A stretch of DNA of 64,000 bases from Stenotrophomonas sp. Ste86. GTDB taxonomy: Bacteria > Pseudomonadota > Gammaproteobacteria > Xanthomonadales > Xanthomonadaceae. Below, one piece after another: positions 38,401-46,864 of the stretch. A program made the translations under genes and the position numbers. Below the pieces are notes generated by a model. That model did not search any database. It saw nothing but the letters and a program-made list of their open reading frames with translations, and had not been told where the DNA came from. The stretch spans positions 1 through 64,000 of the forward strand of contig NZ_JALJRW010000016.1 of assembly GCF_024519465.1 (NCBI RefSeq). The letters are read 5' to 3'. Positions within the stretch are counted from its first letter, which is position 1. Each line of letters opens with the position of its first letter.

Positions 38401-38842
38401 CACGCGAGCACACATCGTCTCCACCCACGCCGACTGGCATCCGTCGCGGCCGTGGTGGCTGACCGGTCGCGTCGCCGGCAAGTGGCAGCAGGACCAGTTC
38501 GCCTACAGCGATGGCGTGCGCGTCGACAGCCGCTTCCACGCGGTGCTGCTGTCCGGGCGGGTGGTGTATGACATCACCGAGAACTGGGACGTCGGCGTGC
38601 TCGGCGCCACCTTCCGCGGCCAGACCGGTGCCAACCAGTACGCCTGGGGCATGGAAGTGGGGCGCCTGCTGCGCCAGAACCTGTGGCTGTCGGCCGGTTA
38701 CAACTGGAGCGGTTTTACCGGCGACCGCGATCTCAACGGCTACGAGTACACCCAGCAGGGCGTGTTCGTGCGCCTTCGCTTCAAGTTCGATGAAGACCTT
38801 TTCCGGCCGGACCCTGTCCGCTACCGCGACCCGGCACGCTGA
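35486..38842 (+). CDS. large outer-membrane beta-barrel with Ig-like N-terminus
   Basis: A 1,118-residue envelope protein of unknown function. A signal peptide (cleavage after AMA, about residue 27) is followed by an invasin-like bacterial Ig (Big-1) domain at about 65-165 with VELDRDGVPADGQSAVHVRV. A conserved block (about 205-470) includes YPVYGDASLRGFDARSAERL and SYLLYGDFQTGDG. From there to the C-terminus, alternating polar and hydrophobic beta-strands end in VFVRLRFKFDEDLF. No TonB box or plug domain is evident, although such proteins are sometimes labelled TonB-dependent receptors. It starts inside the stop of the giant repeat protein (ATGA; GGAGG upstream), so production is coupled. 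A role as secretion pore or surface anchor for that protein is inference. Confidence 0.75.
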   Translation: MSRLHPLTRLPRLSLLACALAAVPAMAQSVGTPGRFTPVLGEASSLYPRSATSTDAAPRALDVAAAGTLDRIVVELDRDGVPADGQSAVHVRVQLLDAQGRALTGSTYATIENSGGRIRLPGSRTDELGPGALDADRITPGVQLQVVDGLAEFDLLAPHDPQDVLLRITAGAETAQGSIAFLPEMREMLATGLIEGVVNFRRRNTAGLVAAVDHDDAFDRDIRRWERQFNNGKANAAARTAFFVKGRIKGEYLLTAAYDSDKDTRGRLLRDIQPEEFYPVYGDASLRGFDARSAERLYVRVDNRRSYLLYGDFQTGDGLATATGIGGSGVLPQRSLGTYNRTATGLGWHFESERVRSNVFAMQDSLRQVIEEFRSQGSGPYALRNNAVLEGSERVEVIVRDRNQPTRIVSVRALARLVDYSFEPFSGRILLNQFLPAFDSDLNTVSLRITYELDQDTEKFWVVGADAQVKLSERMEVGAAVVDDRNPYAEFSMGSANASYRFGDSTLLVAEFARTRSEVNTNTINQVTSQGLKDVTGEVEGDAWRVEFAHDGARFDARLFAARTDPAFNNPAAPLYGGRGEYNARLGYRVGPRLELYAEGLRSEDRNPDGGKRDAGGAGVRIGASERLTVDLGVRSIRETIGVTSPWSSGVPFGDAGGLTGGFATGSGGGALGYGQQALDPLTGLMVINGNSSGSPITSDLPVGTELESDSARIGLGYRISDRLSAGAEVEQSVSGEDRKRLAAGLDYQVFERSRVYGRYEKQTGLTSAYGITTTDREADALVFGIDSSYLRDTQTFSEYRLRDSISGRDVQAASGIRNTWDIAEGLRLGSSAEHVKVIDGSAGDTTGLALALDYSANPLWRGAIRAEHRISEDVPDTATNEAFNTTLLQAMLARKLSRDWTLLARNYLLSTRYDARGDVLQDRFQLGLAYRDTDRNRINALARYEYKLERDESGLTLSDGAAVDGSSQDVRTRAHIVSTHADWHPSRPWWLTGRVAGKWQQDQFAYSDGVRVDSRFHAVLLSGRVVYDITENWDVGVLGATFRGQTGANQYAWGMEVGRLLRQNLWLSAGYNWSGFTGDRDLNGYEYTQQGVFVRLRFKFDEDLFRPDPVRYRDPAR

Positions 38843-38852
38843 GGATGCCCCG

Positions 38853-39863
38853 ATGACCACGCTTTCCCCGATTTCCCGAGTTGTCCCCGCGCTGCTGGTG
38901 GCGGCCATCGCCACCGCGCTGGCCGGTACCGCCGATGCCCAGCAGACCCGGCTGCTGCCTGAGCAGCAGCGCATCACCGACGCGGCCATCCATGCCGATC
39001 ACCAGGCCTACGAGGCTACCCAGGGCCGCATCCAGGCGCTCAACGACGGCGGCCGCCCAATCCGCGACTACCACCTGTCCAAGGCGCAGTGCTGGTTGGA
39101 CGTGTCCTTCCACGAGTACAGCCGCAATGACCGCAGCGATTTCCCGCAGCAGGCGCTGACCGAGTCGGAAAAGCTGATCGTGGGCATGGAGCAGGGCGCC
39201 GCGCCGTTGCCCACCGACACCCCGCTGGTCAATGGCGCCAAGTACCTGCGCGATGACCTGTGGCAGCGCCTGCGCGTGCTGCATGGCGCGCCGGGGTTCA
39301 GTTGCGCGCAGCAACAGGTGGCCTGTGGCGAGGTCGAGCTGGTGCATGCCGGCAACGAGTTCAACCAGCAGCAGTGGCGTCATTCCAAGCCGTACATCCA
39401 GATCGCCGAGGAGCTGGTCAACGATGCCGAAGCGGCGGCACGCCAATGCAACGCGGGCACGGCGCCTGCGTCGGCGCCGATTCCGCTGGTGGCCAACGTG
39501 CTGTTCGAGTTCGACCGCGACGGCTACCGCGACATCCGCACCTACTCGCTGGAAAGCGTGGACCGCGCGCTGGCCAGCATACGCAGTGAAGCGCTGCAGC
39601 TGCGCGGCATCGCGCTGGTCGGGCACGCTGACCGCATGCAGGGCCGTGGCTTCGATGCCAACCAGGCGTTGTCCGAGCGGCGGGCCCGCACCGTGCGCGA
39701 TCTGCTGGTTGGCCGCGGCATCGATCCGGCGTTGATCCACTACGAGTACCGCGGCGATACCCAGCAGGTGCAGCAGTGCGATGGCGTGCGCCCGCGCGCG
39801 GCGCTACTGGAATGCCTGTTGCCCAATCGCCGGGTGGAAGTGCGTCTGGACGTGACGCGCTGA
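38853..39863 (+). CDS. OmpA-family peptidoglycan-binding protein
   Basis: A 336-residue protein. A signal peptide (cleavage after ADA, about residue 29) leads to a helical region (about 35-205) and a C-terminal OmpA-like domain. The latter has NVLFEFDRDGYRD, GHADRMQGRGFDANQALSERRA and NRRVEVRL, so the Asp and Arg that bind diaminopimelate are kept. A small insertion with two Cys (CDGVRPRAALLEC) lies before the last strand. It is 10 bases after the barrel gene and likely the third gene of the operon. It may fix the surface complex to the cell wall; no direct evidence. Confidence 0.85.
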   Translation: MTTLSPISRVVPALLVAAIATALAGTADAQQTRLLPEQQRITDAAIHADHQAYEATQGRIQALNDGGRPIRDYHLSKAQCWLDVSFHEYSRNDRSDFPQQALTESEKLIVGMEQGAAPLPTDTPLVNGAKYLRDDLWQRLRVLHGAPGFSCAQQQVACGEVELVHAGNEFNQQQWRHSKPYIQIAEELVNDAEAAARQCNAGTAPASAPIPLVANVLFEFDRDGYRDIRTYSLESVDRALASIRSEALQLRGIALVGHADRMQGRGFDANQALSERRARTVRDLLVGRGIDPALIHYEYRGDTQQVQQCDGVRPRAALLECLLPNRRVEVRLDVTR

Positions 39864-39875
39864 CGCCACAGGGCC

Positions 39876-41807
39876 TCAGCCGCGCTGCCCGGTCGTCGCC
39901 TCGGTGGCGGCCGCGCTGGGCCGCACGGGCTCGGGTCGTGGCGGCATCCACGGCATCGGCCGGCTGCCTGCCAGCGTCACCCAGCCCAGCACCTGCGCTT
40001 CGGTCGGGTCGTGCAGCAGGTTGTGTAGATCGACCTCCATGCCGATGGCCGCGCCCCAGAGGCTGGCCCAAGCATTGTGGCCGCTGCGGTGCGCGGTCTG
40101 CAGGGCGCGGTCGGCCGCGCGCAGGCTGTCGTCCAGTTGCCCGGATTGATCGGCGAACAGCGGCAGCGGGGCCACGCCAAGGCTGGCGCTGAGGGTGATC
40201 GGCTGCCCGGGCCGGATCTCCACCAGCAGGCGCTCGATGCGGGTACGCAGGTGGTTGGCCAGCGCCTGCGCGGCGGCGTCGGAGGTATCGTGGCGTGCCA
40301 CCAGGAACCGGGCGCCGCCCCAGCGGGCCACCAGGTCGCCGCGGTCCACGGCGCTGTGCAGGCAGCGCGCCACCGCACGCAGCAGGGCATCGCCACCGGC
40401 CTGGCCGTGGCGGTCGTTGAGTGCCTTGAAGTCGTCGATTTCCAGCAGCAGCAGCGCGCTGCGCCGCTGGCCCGACGCGCGGGCATCGCCCAGCAGGCGT
40501 TCGGCTTCGTGCCGGTTGGGCAGGTCGGTGACCGCATCGGTCCGGCTCAGCGCCGCCAGTTCGCGTCGCTGCCGGCGCAGGCGCAGGATCAGGAACGCGG
40601 CGATCGCCAGCACGGCCAGCAGCGCGGCGACCGCGCTGTTGCGGACCACCCGTACCCGGCCCAGGTCCTGTTCGGCATTGACCTCGGCCGGTGCGATCCG
40701 GCGCTCCGCGCTGGCCTGCAGCTTGGCCAGGCGGTTGAGGGTGTCGCCCTTGCTGCGCGCCTGATCCAGTTCGCGCGCCTGGCGGGCCACCTGCAATGCC
40801 TGCTGACGCTGGCCAAGCAGGGTATGGGCATCGCCGAGCACGTCCAGGCCATGGCGGATCTCATCCGTGAAGTTGCCGCTGTCGGCCAGCGTCTGCGCCT
40901 GTTCGGCGAGGGCCAGGCCCTTGGCTGCCTGGTCGCGGTCGAGCGCCAACCGGGCCAGGCGCTGCAGGGTGATGATCCGACCCTGTGCATCCTGCGTGGT
41001 CTGCCAGGCCAGGGCCTGGTCCAGGCCCTTCTGGGCTTGGTCCAGCTCACCGCGCACGCGCCGGATCTCGGCCCGGTGGCTGGTGATGCGGTGCATCAGC
41101 AGGTCCTGGCCACTGAGGCGCGCGCCGATCGCGGCAGCACGATCGAAGGCCGTCTGCGCCTCCTCGTAGCGCTGCATCGACAGCAGCGCATAGCCGACGT
41201 TGTAGTGGATCAGCATGTCGCCCGGGTTCGGCGGTCGGCGCAGGTGCTCGCTCAGCGCGGCGGCCTTCTGCAGGTAGGTCAACGCGCCCTGCGCATCGCC
41301 CATGGCATCGCCGCGGATCATGGCGATCTGCATCAGCGCACTGATCTGTCCGTGCACATCGCGGGTGCGCACTGACTCGTCAAGGAAGGTGCGGGTCAGC
41401 TCCAGCGCCTGGGCCTGGTCGCCGCGCCACAACAGCAGGTGCGCGGCCATCGAACGCGCACGCAGGGTGTCCTCGGCGGTGGCATCGCTGTGTTTTACGG
41501 CGGCCAGCAGGCGCTCGGGCAGGCCCGCAGTCTCCTCCAGGCGGCCCTGCGAACGCAGCCCCATCCCCAGGCACGCGATCGCGCCGATCTCCACCGAGGT
41601 GGGCAGTGTCGGTCGTGCCAGCAACGCCTTGGCGATCTGCAGCGATGTCTCCGGGGTGCTGGCCAGCAGCGCGTTGCACTGCTCCACCTGGGCGACCAAC
41701 GGCATGCCAGCGCCGGCGCGCTGTGCCTGCGCAGGCGGGGTGGAAAGGGCAACGGCAACGCACAGCAGCGCAGGCAGACTGCGCCGGACAAGCGACAAGC
41801 AGTTCAT
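39876..41807 (-). CDS. TPR protein with degenerate GGDEF domain
   Basis: A 643-residue envelope protein. A signal peptide (ends near AQA) is followed by a TPR-like helical sensor region (about 35-390), one membrane helix (about 395-415) and a cytoplasmic GGDEF domain (about 430-590). The active-site loop reads GGARF (497-501) instead of GGDEF. The metal-binding acid and following Glu are lost, so diguanylate cyclase activity is unlikely. DFKALNDRHGQAGGDALL and the ADRALQTAHRSGHN end are kept, so the fold should be intact; it may bind c-di-GMP/GTP or act by contact. The ATG at 41807 was preferred over 41819. It converges on the OmpA-like gene with a 12-base gap. Confidence 0.85.
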   Translation of the reverse strand: MNCLSLVRRSLPALLCVAVALSTPPAQAQRAGAGMPLVAQVEQCNALLASTPETSLQIAKALLARPTLPTSVEIGAIACLGMGLRSQGRLEETAGLPERLLAAVKHSDATAEDTLRARSMAAHLLLWRGDQAQALELTRTFLDESVRTRDVHGQISALMQIAMIRGDAMGDAQGALTYLQKAAALSEHLRRPPNPGDMLIHYNVGYALLSMQRYEEAQTAFDRAAAIGARLSGQDLLMHRITSHRAEIRRVRGELDQAQKGLDQALAWQTTQDAQGRIITLQRLARLALDRDQAAKGLALAEQAQTLADSGNFTDEIRHGLDVLGDAHTLLGQRQQALQVARQARELDQARSKGDTLNRLAKLQASAERRIAPAEVNAEQDLGRVRVVRNSAVAALLAVLAIAAFLILRLRRQRRELAALSRTDAVTDLPNRHEAERLLGDARASGQRRSALLLLEIDDFKALNDRHGQAGGDALLRAVARCLHSAVDRGDLVARWGGARFLVARHDTSDAAAQALANHLRTRIERLLVEIRPGQPITLSASLGVAPLPLFADQSGQLDDSLRAADRALQTAHRSGHNAWASLWGAAIGMEVDLHNLLHDPTEAQVLGWVTLAGSRPMPWMPPRPEPVRPSAAATEATTGQRG

Positions 41808-41954
41808 GGTCCACAACATCCTGGCGGTGATCCGGCGGGGGCGGGCGTGGCTGCGAGGACGCTGCAGCGAATCGGGGTGCCGGATCGTAGAAGGCTAATA
41901 TACCGGCGTTGTCGACAAAAATTGACGCCTTTGCCCCGTTCGGACCCGTCGTAC

Positions 41955-43322
41955 ATGCCGCTTCCCCCCGTATCTGACCGCCCCGTCATGGCTCCCGACG
42001 CCGTCGCCGCCGGCTTGGGCGCACGCACCGATGCCATGTTGCGCGGCCTGTGGCTGCTCGTGGCCGCCTTCCACCTGCTGATCGCCAGCTGGTTGCTGCT
42101 GCGCCTGGGCGACGGGGTGGACACGCTGGTGCTGGCCCTGGCCAGCGCACACCTGGTGGTATGCGTGGCCTGCCTGGTCGAGCAGCGGCGCGGGCATGGG
42201 GTACGTGCGGCGACGCTGTTCGTGGCGGGGCAGTTGCTGTTGCTGGCGGTCACCGAAGGGTATTGGGGCCTGGCCGCGTTGTCGCGGGTGCAACTGGTGC
42301 AACTGGTGCCCGTGCTGCTCGTAGCGGCGCTGCTGGGCGCAGCGGCGTTGCGCTGGGCCACGCTGTGGGCGTGCCTGGCGATGTTGCTGGGCGCCTGGAT
42401 CGACCTGGCGGGCATCCTGTTCCGCGCCGACCGCGTCGCCCACGTGGTCACCGACCTGGGCGTCTGCGTGTTCGGCTGCGTGCTGGTGGCCTGGCTGCTG
42501 CACCACAGCGTCACCGGCCTGCGCGAAAGCCTGCAGGTGGCGCGGCAGCACGGCGTGGCGCTGGCGCGCAAGCGCGATGAGCTGCAGCTGGAAATGCAGG
42601 AGAAGGAACGCTCGCGCGACCAGCTGGTGCATGCCATGAAAATGGACAACGTGGGCCGACTGGCCAGCGGCATCGCCCACGACTTCAATCACCTGCTGGC
42701 GCTGGTGCACGGCTATGTAGGCAAGGCCCGCCGCGGGCAGGATCCGGCGGCGGTGGCCGAGGCATTGCAGGGTATCGACTCGGCCGCCCGACGCGCGAGC
42801 GCAGTCAGCCGGCGGCTGCTGGATTTCAGCCGGCTGGAGGCGAGCCGGCCACAGCTGCTCGATGTTGCTGCGACCCTGGAGGCGATGGCGCCGACGCTGC
42901 GGCAAGTCTTCGGCGCGGGCATCCACTGCGACGTCGATACCGGGCAGGGGCAATGCTGCATCCATTTCGATCCAGCGCAGCTGGAATCGATCCTGCTCAG
43001 CCTGGCGGTCAACGCCGGGCAGGCCATGCCCGACGGCGGTCGATTCGCGTTGGTGCTGGCGTGGGTGCCCAGCGCCGGCGAGGTGTCGATACAGGCAAGC
43101 GACACCGGCCTGGGCATGAGCGATGAGGTCCGTGCGCGTTGCCTGGAACCGTTCTTCACCACCAAGCCGGTCGGGCAGGGCACCGGGCTGGGGCTGGCCG
43201 TCAGTGCCAGCCTGGTGGCCGCCGCCGGTGGCCGCATCCACGTGCAAAGCCGCCTGGGCCACGGCACCTGCGTGGACATCCGCCTGCCGGCGCGCGCTGC
43301 CCCGACGGTGCAACGGTCGTGA
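41955..43322 (+). CDS. membrane sensor histidine kinase, orphan
   Basis: A 455-residue kinase. About six hydrophobic helices (residues 30-195) form the sensor, followed by a coiled coil and a kinase core. The H-box is GRLASGIAHDFNHLLALVHG with His242, the AHDFN-type seen in many hybrid kinases. The ATPase domain has LAVNAGQAMPDGG, DTGLGM and GTGLGLAV. No receiver domain is fused and no response regulator is adjacent. It is divergent from the GGDEF protein and 68 bases before the CrbS-like gene, separated by a SMAG element. The ligand is unknown. Confidence 0.87.
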   Translation: MPLPPVSDRPVMAPDAVAAGLGARTDAMLRGLWLLVAAFHLLIASWLLLRLGDGVDTLVLALASAHLVVCVACLVEQRRGHGVRAATLFVAGQLLLLAVTEGYWGLAALSRVQLVQLVPVLLVAALLGAAALRWATLWACLAMLLGAWIDLAGILFRADRVAHVVTDLGVCVFGCVLVAWLLHHSVTGLRESLQVARQHGVALARKRDELQLEMQEKERSRDQLVHAMKMDNVGRLASGIAHDFNHLLALVHGYVGKARRGQDPAAVAEALQGIDSAARRASAVSRRLLDFSRLEASRPQLLDVAATLEAMAPTLRQVFGAGIHCDVDTGQGQCCIHFDPAQLESILLSLAVNAGQAMPDGGRFALVLAWVPSAGEVSIQASDTGLGMSDEVRARCLEPFFTTKPVGQGTGLGLAVSASLVAAAGGRIHVQSRLGHGTCVDIRLPARAAPTVQRS

Positions 43323-43329
43323 GCAACCC

Positions 43330-43363
43330 GTGTAGCCGGCGGCACCTGCGCCACCGGCTACAC
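43330..43363. repeat. SMAG-type inverted repeat
   Basis: GTGTAGCCGG...CCGGCTACAC with a GC-rich middle fills half of the 68-base gap between the two kinase genes. Confidence 0.65.
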
Positions 43364-43390
43364 TGGCCCCTGCCCTGACGGAATCACCCC

Positions 43391-46300
43391 GTGGTCTCCA
43401 GTTGGATCCTGCTGTTGGTATCGGTGGCCTATGCCGCGCTGTTGTTCGGCGTGGCGTGGTGGGGCGACCGTCGCCCGATGTACCCGGACCGGCCGTGGCT
43501 GCGCCCGGTGGTCTACAGCCTGGCACTGGCGGTGTACTGCTCGTCGTGGACGTTCTACGGGGCGGTCGGCACGGCGGTGCGCAACGGCATCGGCTACCTG
43601 CCGATCTACCTGGGCCCGCTGCTGCTGTGGTTGTTCGGCTGGCGCATCATCGAGCGGCTGGCGCTGATCGCCCGCAGCCAGAACGTGGTGTCCATCGCCG
43701 ACTTCATCTCTTCCCGCTTCGGCCGGTCGCGGCGGCTGGCCGCGCTGGTGGCGGTGATCGCGCTGATCGGCATCGTGCCGTACCTGGCGCTGCAGTACAA
43801 AGCGGTGGCGATGAGCCTGCAGGTGCTGACCGGTAACGTCGGGCCGACCGGCTTCTTCACCGATCCGGCGCTGTACGTGGCGTTGCTGATGGCGCTGTTC
43901 GCCACCCTGTTCGGCACCCGCCAGGTGGATGCCACCGAACACCACCACGGCATGATGCTGGCCATCGCGCTGGAGTCGCTGATCAAGCTGATCGCGATGG
44001 TCGCACTGGGGCTGTTCGCCTATCTGTGGCTCAACGACCGCACCGATGCGGTACTGCAGTCGGCGCATACGCTGTTCGCCGGACTGCCGCCGGTCGGCTT
44101 CATCTCGCAGACGCTGCTCAGCTTCCTGGCGATCATCTGCCTGCCGCGCCAGTTCCACGTGGCGGTGGTCGAGTGCGGCGACGTGCGCGACATCCGCCGC
44201 GCGCGCTGGATGTTTGGCGCCTATTTGATCGTGATTTCGGCGATGGTGATCCCCATCGCCACGGCCGGGGTGACCCTGTTCGGCACCGGCGGCAGCGTTG
44301 CCGACGACAGCATGGTGCTGGCCCTGCCGCTGGCCGAAGGACGCAAGTTCCTGGCGCTGGTGGCCTATGTCGGCGGCTTCTCGGCCGCCACCGGCATGGT
44401 CATCGTGGCCTCGATCGCGCTGGCCACGATGGTCAGCAACGACCTGGTGATGCCGGTGCTGCTGCGTCGCAGCGGCGATCACCAGGAAGCGGCCGACGTC
44501 GCCTCGCGCGTGCTGTGGATCCGCCGCACCGCGATCCTGCTGCTGGCGCTGGTGGCCTACAGCTACTACCGCGGCAGCAGCAATGACAGCACGCTGGCCT
44601 CGTACGGGCTGATGGCGTTCGCGGCGGTGGCGCAGTTCGCGCCGGGCCTGATCGGCGGCCTGTACTGGCGCGGGGCCAGCCGTCGCGGCGTGGAAGTGGG
44701 CATGCTGCTGGGCTTTGGTACGTGGGTCTACACGCTGCTGCTGCCCGCGCTCACCCATGCCGGCTGGATGGAAGCGGCCTGGCTGGTGCGCGGTCCGTTC
44801 GGCCTGGGCTGGCTGCAGCCGCAGCATCTGTTCGGCATGAGCGGCTGGGACCCGCTGACCCACGGCACGTTCTGGTCGTTGCTGGTCAACGTGGCGGCGA
44901 TGGTGCTGGTCTCGGTGCGCTGGCGCCCGGGCGTGGACGAGCGGCTGCGCGCGGCACCGTTCCTGGATCCGTATGCGCAACGGCCGTCGGTGGCCGGTGC
45001 GTGGCCCGGCAACGTGCATGTCGGCGATCTGCTCGCGCTGGCCTCGCGCGTGGTGGGTGACCGCCATGCGCGGCGCTCGTTCTTCGAGCAGGCCCAGTCG
45101 ATGGGCCGGGAGCTGCAGGCCTCCGCACCGGCCGACCGCGCCTGGGTGCAGTTCACCGAACGCCTGCTGGCCGCCTCCATCGGCGCAGCGTCGGCGCGCC
45201 TGCTGCTGACCAGCCTGCTGCGGGGCTCGGGCATGGACCTGGGCGAAGTGGTGGCGGTGCTGGATGAGGCCGGGCAGGAGCTGCGCTTCAACCGCGAGAT
45301 CCTGTCCACCACGCTGGAGAACATCAGCGCCGGGGTGAGTGTGGTCGACCCGGACATGCGCCTGACCGCCTGGAACCGTCGCTACCAGCAGATGTTCGGC
45401 TACCCCGACGGGATGCTGTACGTGGGACGCCCGGTGGCGGATCTGATCCGCTACAACGCCGAACGTGGCGAGCTGGGCGAGGGTGACATCGAGGTGCAGA
45501 TCAACCGCCGCATCGGCTACATGCGCGCCGGCTCACCGCACATCTTCGAGCGCACCCGCAGCGACGGCAAAGTGATCGAAATGCGCGGCCAGGCCTTGCC
45601 CGGCGGCGGCTACGTGACCAGCTACAACGACATCACCGACTACAAGCACGCCGAACGCGCACTTCTGGAGGCCAACGAAACCCTGGAGCAGCGCGTGGCC
45701 GAGCGCTCGCACGAGGCCGAGGTGGCGCAGCAGTCCAAGACCCGCTTCCTGGCTGCGATCAGCCATGACGTGCTGCAGCCGTTGAACGCGGCGCGGCTGT
45801 TCGCCTCGGCGCTGCGCGAGAGCCACCACCACAACGAAGAGCAACGGCACCTGGCCGAGCGCGTGGATGCCTCGCTGCGTGCGGCCGAAGAGCTGCTGGA
45901 CGGCCTGCTCGATGTATCGCGACTGGACGCCGGTGGGTTGCATCCGGTCATCGGCGATTTCGACGTGAGCGTGCTCATGCGCGAACTCGCCGCGCAGTAC
46001 TCGCCGGTCGCGGCCGGACGCGGGCTGCGCATGGATCTGTTCGCGCGGCCGGCGTGGATCCGCAGCGACCGCCGGCTGCTGCGCCGGGTGCTGCAGAACT
46101 TCCTGGCCAACGCATTGCGCTATACCCGGCAAGGTCGCATCGTGCTGGCGGTACGCCATCGTGGCGATGAAGTGGAACTGCAGGTCTGGGATACCGGGCC
46201 GGGCATCCCCGAACACCACATGCAGCAGATCTTCGACGAGTTCCACCGCTACCAGCAGCCGTTCGACTGGGGCGAGCAGGGGCTGGGGCTTGGCCTGTCG

Positions 46301-46840
46301 ATCTGCCAGCGCATCTCGCGCCTGCTCGACCACCGCCTCAACGCGCGCAGCCGGGTGGGCAGCGGCAGCATGTTTTCGATCATGCTGCCGCGGGTGGAGG
46401 CCCTGGTGCTGCCGTTCGCCGCCGCCAGCGCCCCCACGGCGCCGCCGGCCCGCACCGATTCGCTGGCGGGCATGCGCGTGCTGTGCGTGGACAACGACCA
46501 GGAAATCCTGGACGGCATGCGCGCGCTGCTGGGACGTTGGGGGGTGGAGGTGATCACCGCCAGCACCGTGGACCAGGCGCTGGAGAAGGTGGACCTGCAG
46601 CCGGACGTGATGCTGGTGGATTACCACCTGCACGATCGCCTGGATGGACTGGATACGCTGGTGGCGCTGCGCGACAAGGCCGGGCGGGCGATTCCCGGTG
46701 CGCTGTTGACTGCCGACGGGCGCGACGAGTTGAAGCGGATGGCGCGCGAGCGCGGCTACCGGTTGTTGACCAAGCCGATCAAGCCGGCGTCGTTGCGTGC
46801 GTTCCTGGCTGCGTTCCACGCACCGCGCAGCGATATGTAG
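43391..46840 (+). CDS. crbS: SSS-transporter-like hybrid sensor kinase, CrbS-like
   Basis: A 1,149-residue membrane kinase that starts with GTG at 43391. An N-terminal sodium:solute-symporter-like domain (about 1-520, many helices, e.g. YCSSWTFYGAVGTAVRNGIG) is followed by a PAS domain (about 640-755, ITAWNRRYQQMFGYP-type), a coiled coil, HisKA with FLAAISHDVLQPLNAARLF (His792), HATPase (DTGPGIPEH, GLGLSI) and a C-terminal receiver (about 1025-1149, Asp1077 in VMLVDYHLHDRLDG). This matches the CrbS/CbrA class. The nearby LuxR-type regulator and acs point to CrbS, the acetate-switch kinase, rather than CbrA, whose partner is an NtrC-type regulator. Confidence 0.8.
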   Translation: MVSSWILLLVSVAYAALLFGVAWWGDRRPMYPDRPWLRPVVYSLALAVYCSSWTFYGAVGTAVRNGIGYLPIYLGPLLLWLFGWRIIERLALIARSQNVVSIADFISSRFGRSRRLAALVAVIALIGIVPYLALQYKAVAMSLQVLTGNVGPTGFFTDPALYVALLMALFATLFGTRQVDATEHHHGMMLAIALESLIKLIAMVALGLFAYLWLNDRTDAVLQSAHTLFAGLPPVGFISQTLLSFLAIICLPRQFHVAVVECGDVRDIRRARWMFGAYLIVISAMVIPIATAGVTLFGTGGSVADDSMVLALPLAEGRKFLALVAYVGGFSAATGMVIVASIALATMVSNDLVMPVLLRRSGDHQEAADVASRVLWIRRTAILLLALVAYSYYRGSSNDSTLASYGLMAFAAVAQFAPGLIGGLYWRGASRRGVEVGMLLGFGTWVYTLLLPALTHAGWMEAAWLVRGPFGLGWLQPQHLFGMSGWDPLTHGTFWSLLVNVAAMVLVSVRWRPGVDERLRAAPFLDPYAQRPSVAGAWPGNVHVGDLLALASRVVGDRHARRSFFEQAQSMGRELQASAPADRAWVQFTERLLAASIGAASARLLLTSLLRGSGMDLGEVVAVLDEAGQELRFNREILSTTLENISAGVSVVDPDMRLTAWNRRYQQMFGYPDGMLYVGRPVADLIRYNAERGELGEGDIEVQINRRIGYMRAGSPHIFERTRSDGKVIEMRGQALPGGGYVTSYNDITDYKHAERALLEANETLEQRVAERSHEAEVAQQSKTRFLAAISHDVLQPLNAARLFASALRESHHHNEEQRHLAERVDASLRAAEELLDGLLDVSRLDAGGLHPVIGDFDVSVLMRELAAQYSPVAAGRGLRMDLFARPAWIRSDRRLLRRVLQNFLANALRYTRQGRIVLAVRHRGDEVELQVWDTGPGIPEHHMQQIFDEFHRYQQPFDWGEQGLGLGLSICQRISRLLDHRLNARSRVGSGSMFSIMLPRVEALVLPFAAASAPTAPPARTDSLAGMRVLCVDNDQEILDGMRALLGRWGVEVITASTVDQALEKVDLQPDVMLVDYHLHDRLDGLDTLVALRDKAGRAIPGALLTADGRDELKRMARERGYRLLTKPIKPASLRAFLAAFHAPRSDM

Positions 46841-46864
46841 CGGCGCGGTGCGTGGCGTCCTGCC

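Noticed and set aside
35486..38842. TonB-dependent receptor annotation for the barrel gene
   Set aside because: No TonB box or plug domain was seen; the N-terminus is an Ig-like domain instead.
43391..46840. CbrA (carbon/nitrogen kinase) identity
   Set aside because: CbrA is paired with an NtrC-type CbrB. Here the nearby regulator is LuxR-type and acs is linked, which favours CrbS. CbrA cannot be fully excluded.
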